Assembly: GCF_900128895.1 (NCBI RefSeq)
Contig: NZ_FSQW01000002.1
Location: forward strand, 372,001-436,000
Reading direction: 5' to 3'
DNA from: Parasphingorhabdus marina DSM 22363
Lineage (GTDB): Bacteria > Pseudomonadota > Alphaproteobacteria > Sphingomonadales > Sphingomonadaceae
Length of the DNA stretch: 64,000 nt
Shown: piece by piece, positions 40,111 to 48,376 of the stretch
Layout: every line of letters starts with the position of its first letter
How positions within the stretch are numbered: position 1 is the stretch's first letter
Made by a program: the position numbers and the translations under genes
Notes under the pieces: model-generated
Database searches by the model: none
Seen by the model: the letters and a program-made list of their open reading frames with translations, nothing else
Told to the model about the DNA's origin: nothing

Positions 40111-40417
40111 CCTCCTCGGGGCCGGTCTGCTGGTAACTGACCATCACTTCTTCAGATCGTATAATGGCTTCCCGTATATATTTTTCCGGATCTTCAATGA
40201 TCGTGTCAAAATCCGAGTCGAGTTGGGCCACATCACGTTTCTGCTCCGGCGTTTTTGCCTTGCTTGCATCATATTCCCACGCCCCGATTGTGGCGTAGAT
40301 AATCCCGTCCTTGCGCAAACAGAAAGTCGGCGACTTCAGGGCATATATGGCTTCGGGATGTTCTACACGCCCGGGAATAATGGTTACAATATCCTCATCA
40401 TCATAGTCGCTCTGCAT
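40100..40417 (-). CDS. Unknown 105-residue protein, first gene of the YcaO-TfuA operon
   Basis: 105 residues, ATG preceded by AGGGAGAGC. No family recognised. The protein is acidic, with a folded-looking core (AIYALKSPTFCLRKDGIIYA, about 23-42), one cysteine (Cys33), and an acidic/helical second half (PEKYIREAIIRSEEVMVS). The C-terminus reads GPEEGGG, three glycines after an acidic patch. It overlaps ycaO by 11 bases, so translation is coupled and the products should be made together. It could be the substrate (precursor) of the YcaO/TfuA modification or a delivery/accessory protein. It is longer and less repetitive than usual RiPP precursors, which weakens the precursor idea. Related domain assignments could not be checked. 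Confidence 0.75.
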   Translation of the reverse strand: MQSDYDDEDIVTIIPGRVEHPEAIYALKSPTFCLRKDGIIYATIGAWEYDASKAKTPEQKRDVAQLDSDFDTIIEDPEKYIREAIIRSEEVMVSYQQTGPEEGGG

Positions 40418-40523
40418 CCTGCTCTCCCTGTGCTTGAGATTTGTGCGCCCGTATTAGATGAAGGCTGCAGGTAGCAGAAAATAGGGAAAAAGTCTAACAG
40501 AGGGGCAGTGGACACCCGCCCGC

Positions 40524-40570
40524 CTGATCTGATCGCACTTAATATGTACCGCGAAGTTTCAGCAGATCAG
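40524..40570. promoter_or_regulatory. Inverted repeat upstream of the YcaO-TfuA operon
   Basis: CTGATCTG at 40524-40531 and CAGATCAG at 40563-40570 are perfectly inverted with a 31-base spacer. The second arm covers the ychF stop codon. It may be the 3' end hairpin of ychF (no U-run seen) or a spread operator for the 105-residue gene, whose ATG is 107 bases further on. Confidence 0.35.
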
Positions 40571-41667
40571 ACGTTAAATTTGAAGTTCATGATATCGCCG
40601 TCCTGTGCGACATAATCCTTGCCTTCCTGACGCAGCTTGCCGGCATCGCGAGCGGCACTTTCGCCGCCCAGATCGACAAAATCCTGATAGGCAATCGTCT
40701 CGGCCCGAATGAAGCCCCGTTCAAAGTCTGTATGAATCTCGCCTGCGGCTTCGGGGGCCTTGGCTCCCCTGTGCACTGTCCAGGCTCGCGCTTCCTTGGG
40801 GCCCGCGGTGAAAAATGTTTGCAAATCCAGCAACTGATATCCGGCGCGGATGACGCGGGCCAGACCCGATTCCTCGAGCCCGAGTTCAGTCAGATATTCA
40901 GCGCGCTCTTCCGGCTCCATCCCGACAAGTTCTGCCTCTATCGCAGCCGAGACAATGACAGCCTCGGCATTTTCAGCTTTTGCTTTTTCAAACACCTGTG
41001 CGCTGAGCGCGTTTCCGGATGCGGCATCGGCTTCATCGACGTTACAGACGTAGAGAACCGGTTTGGCCGTCAGCAGCTGGGATTGGTCAAATATCCGCTG
41101 TTCTTCGTCATCATTCGGTTTGGTCAGTCGCGCGGGCTTGCCTTCGCGAAGCAGGTCCAGCGTCTGACCCAGAACACTCGCTGCAATCTTTGCTTCCTTG
41201 TCTCCGCCGGTGGCTTTTTTTTCAAAAGCCGGGACACGCTTTTCCATGCTTTCAAGGTCGGACAACAGCAGTTCGGTTTCGACCACTTCGGCATCCGACA
41301 GGGGATCCACCTTGTTGCTGACATGCTGGATATCGTCATCCTCAAAGCAGCGCAGGACGTGCACAATGGCATCAACTTCCCGGATATTGCCAAGAAACTG
41401 GTTTCCGAGCCCTTCGCCCTGTGAGGCGCCTTTCACCAGACCGGCAATGTCGACAAAGGCCAGCTGGGTCTCGATGATCTTGGCACTGCCTGCAATTTCC
41501 GCGATTTTGTATAGCCGCGGGTCTGGCACAGCAACCTGACCGACATTGGGTTCAATGGTGCAGAAAGGATAATTTGCTGCCTGCGCCGCCTGGGTTTCAG
41601 TCAGCGCATTGAACAAGGTTGATTTACCGACGTTGGGCAGCCCAACAATGCCACATTTGAATCCCAT
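40567..41667 (-). CDS. ychF: Ribosome-associated ATPase YchF (Obg family)
   Basis: 366 residues. P-loop GLPNVGKSTLFNAL at the N-terminus, NYPFCTIEPNVG switch I, DIAGLVKGASQGEGLG switch II, and a C-terminal TGS-like domain (FFTAGPKEARAWTVHRGAKA, GFIRAETIAYQDFV). Unlike other Obg proteins it prefers ATP, and it modulates stress responses. Follows pth by 96 bases in the same direction. Confidence 0.97.
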   Translation of the reverse strand: MGFKCGIVGLPNVGKSTLFNALTETQAAQAANYPFCTIEPNVGQVAVPDPRLYKIAEIAGSAKIIETQLAFVDIAGLVKGASQGEGLGNQFLGNIREVDAIVHVLRCFEDDDIQHVSNKVDPLSDAEVVETELLLSDLESMEKRVPAFEKKATGGDKEAKIAASVLGQTLDLLREGKPARLTKPNDDEEQRIFDQSQLLTAKPVLYVCNVDEADAASGNALSAQVFEKAKAENAEAVIVSAAIEAELVGMEPEERAEYLTELGLEESGLARVIRAGYQLLDLQTFFTAGPKEARAWTVHRGAKAPEAAGEIHTDFERGFIRAETIAYQDFVDLGGESAARDAGKLRQEGKDYVAQDGDIMNFKFNV

Positions 41668-41763
41668 ATTTACCTCATGTTGCCGGGCCTGGCCGGTGTC
41701 TCTATTATAGCAGCGTCGCCTTTACCCGTTTCAGCCTCGGAAACAAGGCTCGGGTGACCAAAA

Positions 41764-42336
41764 TCAGTCTTTCTGCATCCTCAGCGCCAGTTCGCTCAGG
41801 AACCGGGCGTCATTGTCCTTTGCGAGCCAGTCCGCTTCGGCAGCTATCGCGCCCAGCATCTCGGCCAGGTCATCAATCTCGCCTTTGGTATAGTTGCCGA
41901 GTACGTGCCCCTGAACCCGGGATTTATGGCCAGGATGACCGATACCGATGCGCACGCGCCGGAAATCCGCGCCAATATGGGCGACCAGGGATTTGATGCC
42001 ATTGTGGCCGGCCGTGCCGCCGCCGCGTTTGACCTTGATCTTGAAAGGCTCAAGATCCAGCTCGTCATAGAATACCGTGATGTCTTCGGGACCGAGTTTG
42101 TAGAAGTCCATCGCGGCTCTGACTGCCCGGCCGCTTTCGTTCATGAAAGTGGCGGGCTTGAGCAGCAACAGCTTTTCGGATCCCAGACGGCCTTCAACTA
42201 CCCAACCCTGAAACTTCTGTTTGGGAGGCGGAAATCCGTGCACCTCCTCCAGCGCATCCATGACCATATATCCGACATTATGCCGGTGCAGCGCATATTC
42301 CGCTCCTGGATTGCCGAGACCGACCCAGATCTGCAT
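41764..42336 (-). CDS. pth: Peptidyl-tRNA hydrolase
   Basis: 190 residues from the ATG at 42336; a longer in-frame start at 42396 adds 20 residues that overlap the L25 terminator and lack family support. The N-terminus MQIWVGLGNPGAEYALHRHN carries the catalytic His19. NESGRAVRAAMDFY, GGGTAGHNGIKSL and RVRIGIGHPG follow. Recycles peptidyl-tRNA released from stalled ribosomes. The upstream terminator suggests it has its own promoter in the short gap. Confidence 0.95.
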   Translation of the reverse strand: MQIWVGLGNPGAEYALHRHNVGYMVMDALEEVHGFPPPKQKFQGWVVEGRLGSEKLLLLKPATFMNESGRAVRAAMDFYKLGPEDITVFYDELDLEPFKIKVKRGGGTAGHNGIKSLVAHIGADFRRVRIGIGHPGHKSRVQGHVLGNYTKGEIDDLAEMLGAIAAEADWLAKDNDARFLSELALRMQKD

Positions 42337-42382
42337 GTGCTTTCCATCTCCGAACCGGCTGCGGCAGTCTGCCACAGCCAAT

Positions 42383-42424
42383 AAAAAACCGTCCATGTCG
42401 CGCCGGGCGCTGCATGGACGGTTT
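42383..42424 (-). terminator. Rho-independent terminator of rplY
   Basis: On the minus strand AAACCGTCCATG (complement of 42413-42424) pairs with CATGGACGGTTT (complement of 42386-42397), a perfect 12-base stem. Inside the loop GCGC pairs with GCGC, and the stem runs into a T-rich tract (complement of the A-run 42383-42388). It lies 29 bases beyond the L25 stop codon and is one of the strongest terminators in the window. Confidence 0.88.
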
Positions 42425-42452
42425 GGTGTTACATTGTTTGAGCGGGGAAGGT

Positions 42453-43142
42453 CTAGTCTTCGGAATCGCCTTCTTCGCCGCCTTCGCCTTCAGCTGCTTC
42501 GCCTTCGGCACCTTCTTCGCCTTCTTCACCTTCTTCGCCTTCACCGTCTTCGGCTTCGTCTTCGGAAGATTTGAGGGCAGATGGAGCCGCGACACCGGCA
42601 ATGGTGAAGTCGCGATCGGTAATCGAGCTTTCCGACCCCTCGGGCAAGGTGATGTCGGACAAGTGGATCGAGTCCCCGATTTCCAGGCCGGTTACGTCAA
42701 TTTCGATCTGATCCGGGATCAGGTCGGCATCGCACATCAGGTCGAGTTCGTAGCGTACAACGTTCAGAACACCGCCGCGCTTCAGGCCAGGTGATTCTTC
42801 TTCGTTCACGAATACAACAGGAATATTGACCTGGACCTTCGCGCCTTTCGCAAGACGGAAAAAGTCGACATGGATTGCCCGGTCGGTGACGGGATCAAAA
42901 GCAACATCCTTGGGAAGTGTACGGGTCTTCGTACCGCCCACTTCGACCTGAACCAGCGAGTTCATGAAATGACCGGTGCCAAGCAGCTTGGTCAATTCCT
43001 TTTCCTCGACGTGGATGGGTTGCGGTTCTTTCTTGTCGCCATAGATAACGGCGGGGACACGGCCTTCGCGACGCAGTGCACGGGAGGCTCCCTTGCCAGC
43101 CCGTTCGCGAGGCTCGGCTGATAAAGTCAGCTGATCACTCAT
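42453..43142 (-). CDS. rplY: 50S ribosomal protein L25 (Ctc form) with acidic tail
   Basis: 229 residues. The N-terminal L25 domain ([34 protein letters not shown]) binds 5S rRNA, followed by the C-terminal Ctc/TL5 beta domain ([18 protein letters not shown]). From about residue 193 an almost pure Glu/Gly/Asp tail ([18 protein letters not shown]) ends the protein. The coding DNA of the tail is a run of TTCGCC/TTCTTC-like hexamers on the plus strand, a potential slippage tract. A strong terminator follows. Confidence 0.95.
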   Translation of the reverse strand: MSDQLTLSAEPRERAGKGASRALRREGRVPAVIYGDKKEPQPIHVEEKELTKLLGTGHFMNSLVQVEVGGTKTRTLPKDVAFDPVTDRAIHVDFFRLAKGAKVQVNIPVVFVNEEESPGLKRGGVLNVVRYELDLMCDADLIPDQIEIDVTGLEIGDSIHLSDITLPEGSESSITDRDFTIAGVAAPSALKSSEDEAEDGEGEEGEEGEEGAEGEAAEGEGGEEGDSED

Positions 43143-43266
43143 AATGTTGCTCCAAAATTCGGTTTTTTCAAGGTCCTGCCACGCCTCCAGGGTGGTTTGT
43201 GGTCAGGAAGGGGGCGCTATAGGCAGCGATTTCGCGAAAAGCAAGGCAAATTGCGCTCAGGGAACG

Positions 43267-44064
43267 TCACCTGAAAAAGCCGATCTGGTTACTGGTGGCC
43301 AGCAGGACTCCGCCGGCGGACCACAATTCCACGCGAGAGTCGCAACAACTGTTGCGAACCGTTGCCCCGTTGACCCGCATCAGCATGTAATCGCTTCCGG
43401 CGTCGGCAAGATCCTCCTCACTGGCATATATATAGGTCGCCATCGAGACAGTGGATCCGGGCCGGAACTGCTCCGTCACAAAGAAGGTTCTGGGCATCGG
43501 GGTATCACAGATGGAAAACAGGCTGACCCGGTCCACCGGACGGCCGTCTGCCTCCCGGATCCAGACAAGGGCTTCTGGCGTCTTGTTGACCTTGAACGGA
43601 ATGCCTTTGGCGATCCGCTGATCATAGGATGCCACCCATTGCGGAGCCATCGGGTTGACCGACGGCAGTGCGATCGAGTCCTCTGGCGCCCTGCAGTCAG
43701 GTCGGGGTTTTTGATAATCAATATCCGTGAGTTTGCGGGTGCTCGAGACAATGTCCGCCACTATCGTGACGGAGCCATTCTGATAGAGCTCCACTCGCCA
43801 GAACTGGGTTGTTGCTCCGGATTTGAGCAGGCTGGTCTGAACCTCGACTTCTCCCGGACCGACGCCAGAAAGAAAGTTCGTCTGCTGGGAGACGATCGGA
43901 CCGCTGCGTTCGGGATGCATGTCGACGGCACGGGCACAGATACCGGCAACCCAGCCACCGAAGGCCATGCCTGTCGGGTTGCGATAAAAGTCGCTCGCCT
44001 CGATCGTGTAGCGATTGTCATCAAGCGCAACCAGTGCGGTTTCGCGGTCGAACTGAAATGTCAT
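43267..44064 (-). CDS. Acyl-CoA thioesterase (double hotdog)
   Basis: 265 residues. The N-terminal hotdog half has FYRNPTGMAFGGWVAG and the C-terminal half FVTEQFRPGSTVSMATYIYA, the layout of acyl-CoA thioesterases of the TesB/YbaW-like double-hotdog group. Should hydrolyse an acyl-CoA in the cytoplasm; chain length unknown. It begins 22 bases after the TraB-like gene upstream, probably in one transcription unit with both TraB genes. Confidence 0.8.
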   Translation of the reverse strand: MTFQFDRETALVALDDNRYTIEASDFYRNPTGMAFGGWVAGICARAVDMHPERSGPIVSQQTNFLSGVGPGEVEVQTSLLKSGATTQFWRVELYQNGSVTIVADIVSSTRKLTDIDYQKPRPDCRAPEDSIALPSVNPMAPQWVASYDQRIAKGIPFKVNKTPEALVWIREADGRPVDRVSLFSICDTPMPRTFFVTEQFRPGSTVSMATYIYASEEDLADAGSDYMLMRVNGATVRNSCCDSRVELWSAGGVLLATSNQIGFFR

Positions 44065-44086
44065 TTCTGGTGCCCCGACTTTGAAT

Positions 44087-45001
44087 TTACTGAATTTTTT
44101 CGACTTTATAGCCGCGCTTTTCCAGCATCAGCTGCACCGAGTCCGGACCGACCAGATGCGCAGCGCCCACGGCCACGAGGGATGTGCCAGGTTTTTGCAA
44201 TCGGGCGTGGAGCTGATTGTCCCAGTCCCTGTTCCGTGCAACCAGGATTTTTTCTCGAATTTCCGGCTTCTCGAGAATGCCGCCCTCGGTCAGTTTCTCC
44301 AGTTCAGCGATATCGCCACTATACCAGGCGTTAAACAGCTTCTCGAATGCGTTTTTGCTGGTTCCGGCATCTTCAATGACTGTGGTCAGCATCTCACGCT
44401 GATCCGTTTCCGGCAATTTGTCGAAATAACCAAGCTGCCCTTCAATCGTTTCCAGCCCGGCAATCGCTTTTCCCGCATCAGTAAATTGCTGCACCAGCTT
44501 TCTTTCAACGCCTTCTTCCGAACGCAGGCCGAGATGGCTGCTTTGCGCGGAGGCGAGTGACAAGGCGGCTGCCCAGCTTTCCATGCGATTCAAGGCGATT
44601 TCCGGTATATTGGACTTATCCAGAACCCGGTCCAGATCATCATGAAGGGCGGGCGCGATTCGGGCTTCCACCGCGGGAAGATCTGGCGAGGTTGCCAGTT
44701 TTGAGAAGATTTTGGCCGAATTGCTTCTGTCTTCCAGTCCCAGAACTTCAATGACCAGTTCATCGGATTCCGAAACAACCTGGTCCAGCAATTCGGTCCG
44801 CCAGGAAATGCCTTTGGGCAAGGTATGGATTGTACCGAACAGATAGGCTGTACCCGGTTGTTCCTTCGAAGTCCCCGTCACCTTCCAGATAGCCGGTTTT
44901 CCAGGTTTTTCGGTGTTGAGTACAACGGTTTCGCTGGCGTTTCCGCAAGCAGATAGAGATACCGTCGCGACCAGTGCTAGCAGGAGTTTGAAGATGTGCA
45001 T
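44087..45001 (-). CDS. TraB/GumN-family lipoprotein, second of a tandem pair
   Basis: 304 residues from the ATG at 45001; a start 14 codons further upstream is less likely. The N-terminus is a lipoprotein signal ending LSAC (Cys near residue 18), so it is probably anchored in the outer membrane or periplasmic face. TraB/GumN features: FGTIHTLPKGISW, SESDELVIEVLG, and the C-terminal VAVGAAHLVGPDSVQLMLEKR. The Glu and His residues suit a metal-dependent peptidase-like (Tiki/TraB) fold. Paralogue of the gene at 45056. Confidence 0.88.
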   Translation of the reverse strand: MHIFKLLLALVATVSLSACGNASETVVLNTEKPGKPAIWKVTGTSKEQPGTAYLFGTIHTLPKGISWRTELLDQVVSESDELVIEVLGLEDRSNSAKIFSKLATSPDLPAVEARIAPALHDDLDRVLDKSNIPEIALNRMESWAAALSLASAQSSHLGLRSEEGVERKLVQQFTDAGKAIAGLETIEGQLGYFDKLPETDQREMLTTVIEDAGTSKNAFEKLFNAWYSGDIAELEKLTEGGILEKPEIREKILVARNRDWDNQLHARLQKPGTSLVAVGAAHLVGPDSVQLMLEKRGYKVEKIQ

Positions 45002-45055
45002 GGCAGTTATTTGGGGACAGCTCGGCCAAAAGGAAAGATGCAAGCGGCGAACAAT

Positions 45056-45997
45056 CTAATATTTGAGCCGTTTCACCTTCAGACCTTTGGCCTTCAGTTT
45101 CTGTTGCAAACTGCTCTCGCCGGCCAGATGCCCCGCTCCGACGGCCATGAAAAGCGTGCCGGGCTGCTCCATGCGCTGTTCCACCCATTCCGCCCAAGTG
45201 GCGTTGCGATCAGCCAATAAAGTATCGTACAAAATCTTGTCTTCAAGACCGGCATTCATCAGTTCCGCAAGCGCATCGACATTGGCATTGGCCCATTGTG
45301 CTACCATATTCTCCATGCCAGCGGGGACATCATCCAGCGTCGAAATGGTGAAGTTGAGAAACCCGATCTGGACCTCTTCGGGGAGATTGTCGAAAAAGCC
45401 CAGCTGTTGTTCCGGAGTCTCGAGCCCGATGATCTTCATGTTCCGCATTTCCGCTTGCGCCTTGAGATCCTTTTCCACGCCGCTGTTCACATCATAGCCA
45501 TTGCTCATCAGCGGAATCAGAGAAATGCTGACGCTGGCAAACCAGGGATCGAGGGGATCGAATGAAGCGGGTGGCAGATTAAGCCTGGCCAGTGCCGCTT
45601 CGTAATTCGCCCGGTCTTCCGGTGCCAGTTTGTCGCGCAAAGATGTTCCGCTCTTGTCGATCGCAATGTCGTTGATGATCTGAACCATCTTCGTGGCATC
45701 GGGTTCGATCATTTCGATCACAAGCTCGTCCGATTTGTCGAACGCGTCTTTTACAGCCTCGTCAAACCACGTCATTCCGGGTTTGAGGATATGTACCGTC
45801 CCGAACATGTAGATGGTCGTATCCTCATCCTTGAGCACCCACAGGGCCGGATCGGCATCTTCCGGCAGTTGTGCGATCGCGGGCGCGGAAGGTTCGGTCG
45901 CCGCAGCTGTTTCAGGGTTCGCGGTTTGGGTTGCACAGGCCGCAGTTCCCAGGATCAACGGCAGCAAAGCGAATGCGTGGAGGAGGCGTTTCATCAT
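45056..45997 (-). CDS. TraB/GumN-family lipoprotein, first of a tandem pair
   Basis: 313 residues. The signal MMKRLLHAFALLPLILGTAAC ends in a lipobox, so it is a predicted lipoprotein, followed by an Ala/Pro/Thr-rich linker. The family core is FGTVHILKPGMTWFDEAV, KSDELVIEM and MAVGAGHLAGESSLQQKLKAK near the end. Closely similar in design to the next gene (44087), 54 bases on, so the pair probably arose by duplication. The family is linked to peptide hydrolysis in other systems; the role here is unknown. Confidence 0.88.
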   Translation of the reverse strand: MMKRLLHAFALLPLILGTAACATQTANPETAAATEPSAPAIAQLPEDADPALWVLKDEDTTIYMFGTVHILKPGMTWFDEAVKDAFDKSDELVIEMIEPDATKMVQIINDIAIDKSGTSLRDKLAPEDRANYEAALARLNLPPASFDPLDPWFASVSISLIPLMSNGYDVNSGVEKDLKAQAEMRNMKIIGLETPEQQLGFFDNLPEEVQIGFLNFTISTLDDVPAGMENMVAQWANANVDALAELMNAGLEDKILYDTLLADRNATWAEWVEQRMEQPGTLFMAVGAGHLAGESSLQQKLKAKGLKVKRLKY

Positions 45998-46158
45998 ATG
46001 TGATTTTTCCGGATTAAGGTCTGGGATGAAGGAATAGACATAGGCAGGAGGCTTTAATCGAACATTTACGACCTAATTCCCAGCAGATTTTTTGTGCGGA
46101 GAAAGCGGAGCGCAAAATAAACCCGCGCCGGTCAGTGGCCAGCCGAAAATCAATCTGC

Positions 46159-46172
46159 TAATCGATCGATTA
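46159..46172. promoter_or_regulatory. Perfect 14-base palindrome before the molybdopterin gene
   Basis: TAATCGATCGATTA, seven-base arms with no spacer, lies 15 bases before the ATG and just upstream of the CAGGAG ribosome-binding site. The position fits an operator for a dimeric repressor. No repressor gene is adjacent. Confidence 0.45.
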
Positions 46173-46187
46173 AATCAGGAGAATCCC

Positions 46188-48287
46188 ATGCCCCAGACAC
46201 ATGCGAGAACATGCCATATCTGTGAAGCCAATTGCGGGCTTCTTGTCGAAGTGGAGGGACGGGATATCCTCTCGATCCGGGGAAATCCCGACCATGTGCT
46301 GAGCCGCGGACATATCTGCCCCAAGGGGACGGCGATTGCGGATCTGCAGAATGATCATGACCGATTGCGTCGACCGGTCAAAAAGGTGGACGGGCAGTGG
46401 CGGGAAATTTCCTGGGAAACGGCTTTTGCCGAGATTGCGGGACGGCTCGGTGAACTCAAAGGGCAGGGCGGGAAGCCCGCCATGTATATGGGTAATCCGT
46501 CTGCCCATGATTATGGTATTTCCACCCAGGTTGGCCAGCTCCGGCGGGCAATTGGCCTCAAGAATATCTATTCGGCGTCCACCCTTGACCAGATCCCGCA
46601 TCATGTCGTGCAATATCACATGTATGGCCATGTTTCGCTCGCCGCTGTCCCGGATATTGACCGGTGCCAGCACCTGATCATCATCGGTGGCAATCCGGCG
46701 GCCTCGAACGGCAGTATCTGGACTGTGCCAGATTTCAAAAAGCGCGTGAAGGAAATGCAGGCACGTGACGGCAAGCTGATCGTGGTCGATCCTCGTCGAA
46801 CGGAGACTGCGAAACTGGCGGATGCGCATCATTTTGTGAAACCTGGTACCGACACCGCGCTGCTGATCGGCATTTTGAAAAGCGTTTTCGATGGCGGACA
46901 TGTCGACACCAGCCGGCTTGACGATATTCTGGACGACAGCTGGGCGGATATCGCACCGGCGATTGCGGATTTCGATCTCGACCAGCTTGCCGTACATTGC
47001 GGAATCGGAAAAGATGTCATGCAGGCCATGGCGGCCGATCTGGCGGCGGATCAGCCCGCAGCGATCTATGGCCGCATGGGCGTATCGGTCTGTGAATTTG
47101 GCACGCTCAACCAGTGGCTGATCCAGGTGATCAATATCGCCACCGGCAATCTCGACCGCGAAGGCGGGACGATGGTGCCGGAACCGGCGCTGGACACAAT
47201 CAACCTGGTCGGACGCGGTTCGGTGCGCAAGACGGATACGGTCCGCGGGGAAATGCCGGTGATCATGGGCGAACTGCCGACGATCACGCTAGCAGACGAG
47301 ATGCTCCGCGAGGACGAAGAACGCATCCGGGCGCTGTTCGTCATCACCGGTAATCCCGTACTTTCCGCCCCCGATGGCGCGAAACTCGATACTGCGCTGG
47401 AAAAGCTCGACCTGATGGTCTCTTTCGACATGTACGTCACTGAGACCAGCCGTCATGCGGACTATATCCTGCCGCCCTGTGGCCCGCTGGAAAAGGACCA
47501 TTATCCATTCTTCTTCGGTCCGCTGGCGGTACGCAACTATGCCAGTTACTCCCCCGCCATTTTCGACATTCCCGAAGGGGAAAAGGCAGACTGGGAAATC
47601 ATCGCTGAACTGGCCCGCGAAATTCTCGCCAGTGACGGCCAGGACGTGCCCAATATCCGCCCGCCACGCGATGTGCTCGACAATATGCTGCAAAGCTCGC
47701 CTGCCGGGCTGACCCTGGAAGAGGTGGAAGCGGCACCGAACGGCATTGATCTTGGCCCGCTTCGACCTTGCATGGCGGACCGCCTGATGACCGAAGATAA
47801 GCAGATCCAGTGTGCCCATCCGGATTTTCTGGCCGAATTGCAGCGGTTTTCCGCCTCTCTGGCTGATGAACAGCCGGACAGCCTGTGCCTGATCGGCCGC
47901 CGGCATGTGCGATCGAACAACAGCTGGCTGCATAACAGCAAGCGGCTCTTGAAAGGCCCCGAGCGCTGCACGTTGATGATCCACCCGGACGACGCGGCGG
48001 CGCGCGGGCTGGAAGACGGCGGCATGGCAACAGTGACCGGCCGGGTGAACAGTGTCGAGATCGTGGTGGAAATCACCGACGACGTCATGCCAGGCGTGGT
48101 GTCAATCCCGCATGGCTTCGGCCATGGCCGGAAAGGCGTCGGCCTGTCCGTGGCGCGGGAGAAGCCGGGTGTCTCGCTTAATGATCTGACCGATCCCGAA
48201 AGTTTTGATCCGCTGTCCGGTAATGCGGTTCTCAACGCAACGCCTGTGACGGTGGAGCCAGCAATGGAGATTGTCGCCGCCGAGTAA
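46188..48287 (+). CDS. Molybdopterin-dependent oxidoreductase
   Basis: 699 residues from the ATG at 46188, which has CAGGAG upstream; an in-frame start 32 codons earlier is not supported. A 4Fe-4S cluster is bound by Cys9, Cys12, Cys16 and Cys44 (CHICEANC ... GHICPKG). Molybdopterin binding blocks are LIIIGGNPAASNGS, VVDPRRTETAKLAD and the C-terminal MIHPDDAAARGLEDG and VSIPHGFGH. It belongs to the DMSO reductase superfamily, near formate dehydrogenase-like and unassigned oxidoreductases. In the segment where the Mo ligand is expected (SASTLDQIPHHVVQYH) there is no Cys or in-frame TGA, so the ligand might be an Asp, a Ser or none; the substrate is open. No partner electron-transfer subunit is adjacent; glyQ follows. 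Confidence 0.88.
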   Translation: MPQTHARTCHICEANCGLLVEVEGRDILSIRGNPDHVLSRGHICPKGTAIADLQNDHDRLRRPVKKVDGQWREISWETAFAEIAGRLGELKGQGGKPAMYMGNPSAHDYGISTQVGQLRRAIGLKNIYSASTLDQIPHHVVQYHMYGHVSLAAVPDIDRCQHLIIIGGNPAASNGSIWTVPDFKKRVKEMQARDGKLIVVDPRRTETAKLADAHHFVKPGTDTALLIGILKSVFDGGHVDTSRLDDILDDSWADIAPAIADFDLDQLAVHCGIGKDVMQAMAADLAADQPAAIYGRMGVSVCEFGTLNQWLIQVINIATGNLDREGGTMVPEPALDTINLVGRGSVRKTDTVRGEMPVIMGELPTITLADEMLREDEERIRALFVITGNPVLSAPDGAKLDTALEKLDLMVSFDMYVTETSRHADYILPPCGPLEKDHYPFFFGPLAVRNYASYSPAIFDIPEGEKADWEIIAELAREILASDGQDVPNIRPPRDVLDNMLQSSPAGLTLEEVEAAPNGIDLGPLRPCMADRLMTEDKQIQCAHPDFLAELQRFSASLADEQPDSLCLIGRRHVRSNNSWLHNSKRLLKGPERCTLMIHPDDAAARGLEDGGMATVTGRVNSVEIVVEITDDVMPGVVSIPHGFGHGRKGVGLSVAREKPGVSLNDLTDPESFDPLSGNAVLNATPVTVEPAMEIVAAE

Positions 48288-48376
48288 CGCAAAAACCGCA
48301 ATGACGGCTTGACCCTCTGGCGCGGTTTCGCCAAAGCGTCACGACAGATGTTGCACTCGCGAAGAAAGCACGACAA

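Noticed and set aside
42337-42396. Longer pth start
   Set aside because: It reads through the L25 terminator hairpin and adds residues not seen in peptidyl-tRNA hydrolases.
42453-42575. Repeat tract that might suggest a CRISPR-like array
   Set aside because: The repeats are in-frame codons of the L25 acidic tail, with no spacers.
46092-46187. Longer start of the molybdopterin enzyme
   Set aside because: The added 32 residues are not family-like, and the CAGGAG site and palindrome precede the ATG at 46188.
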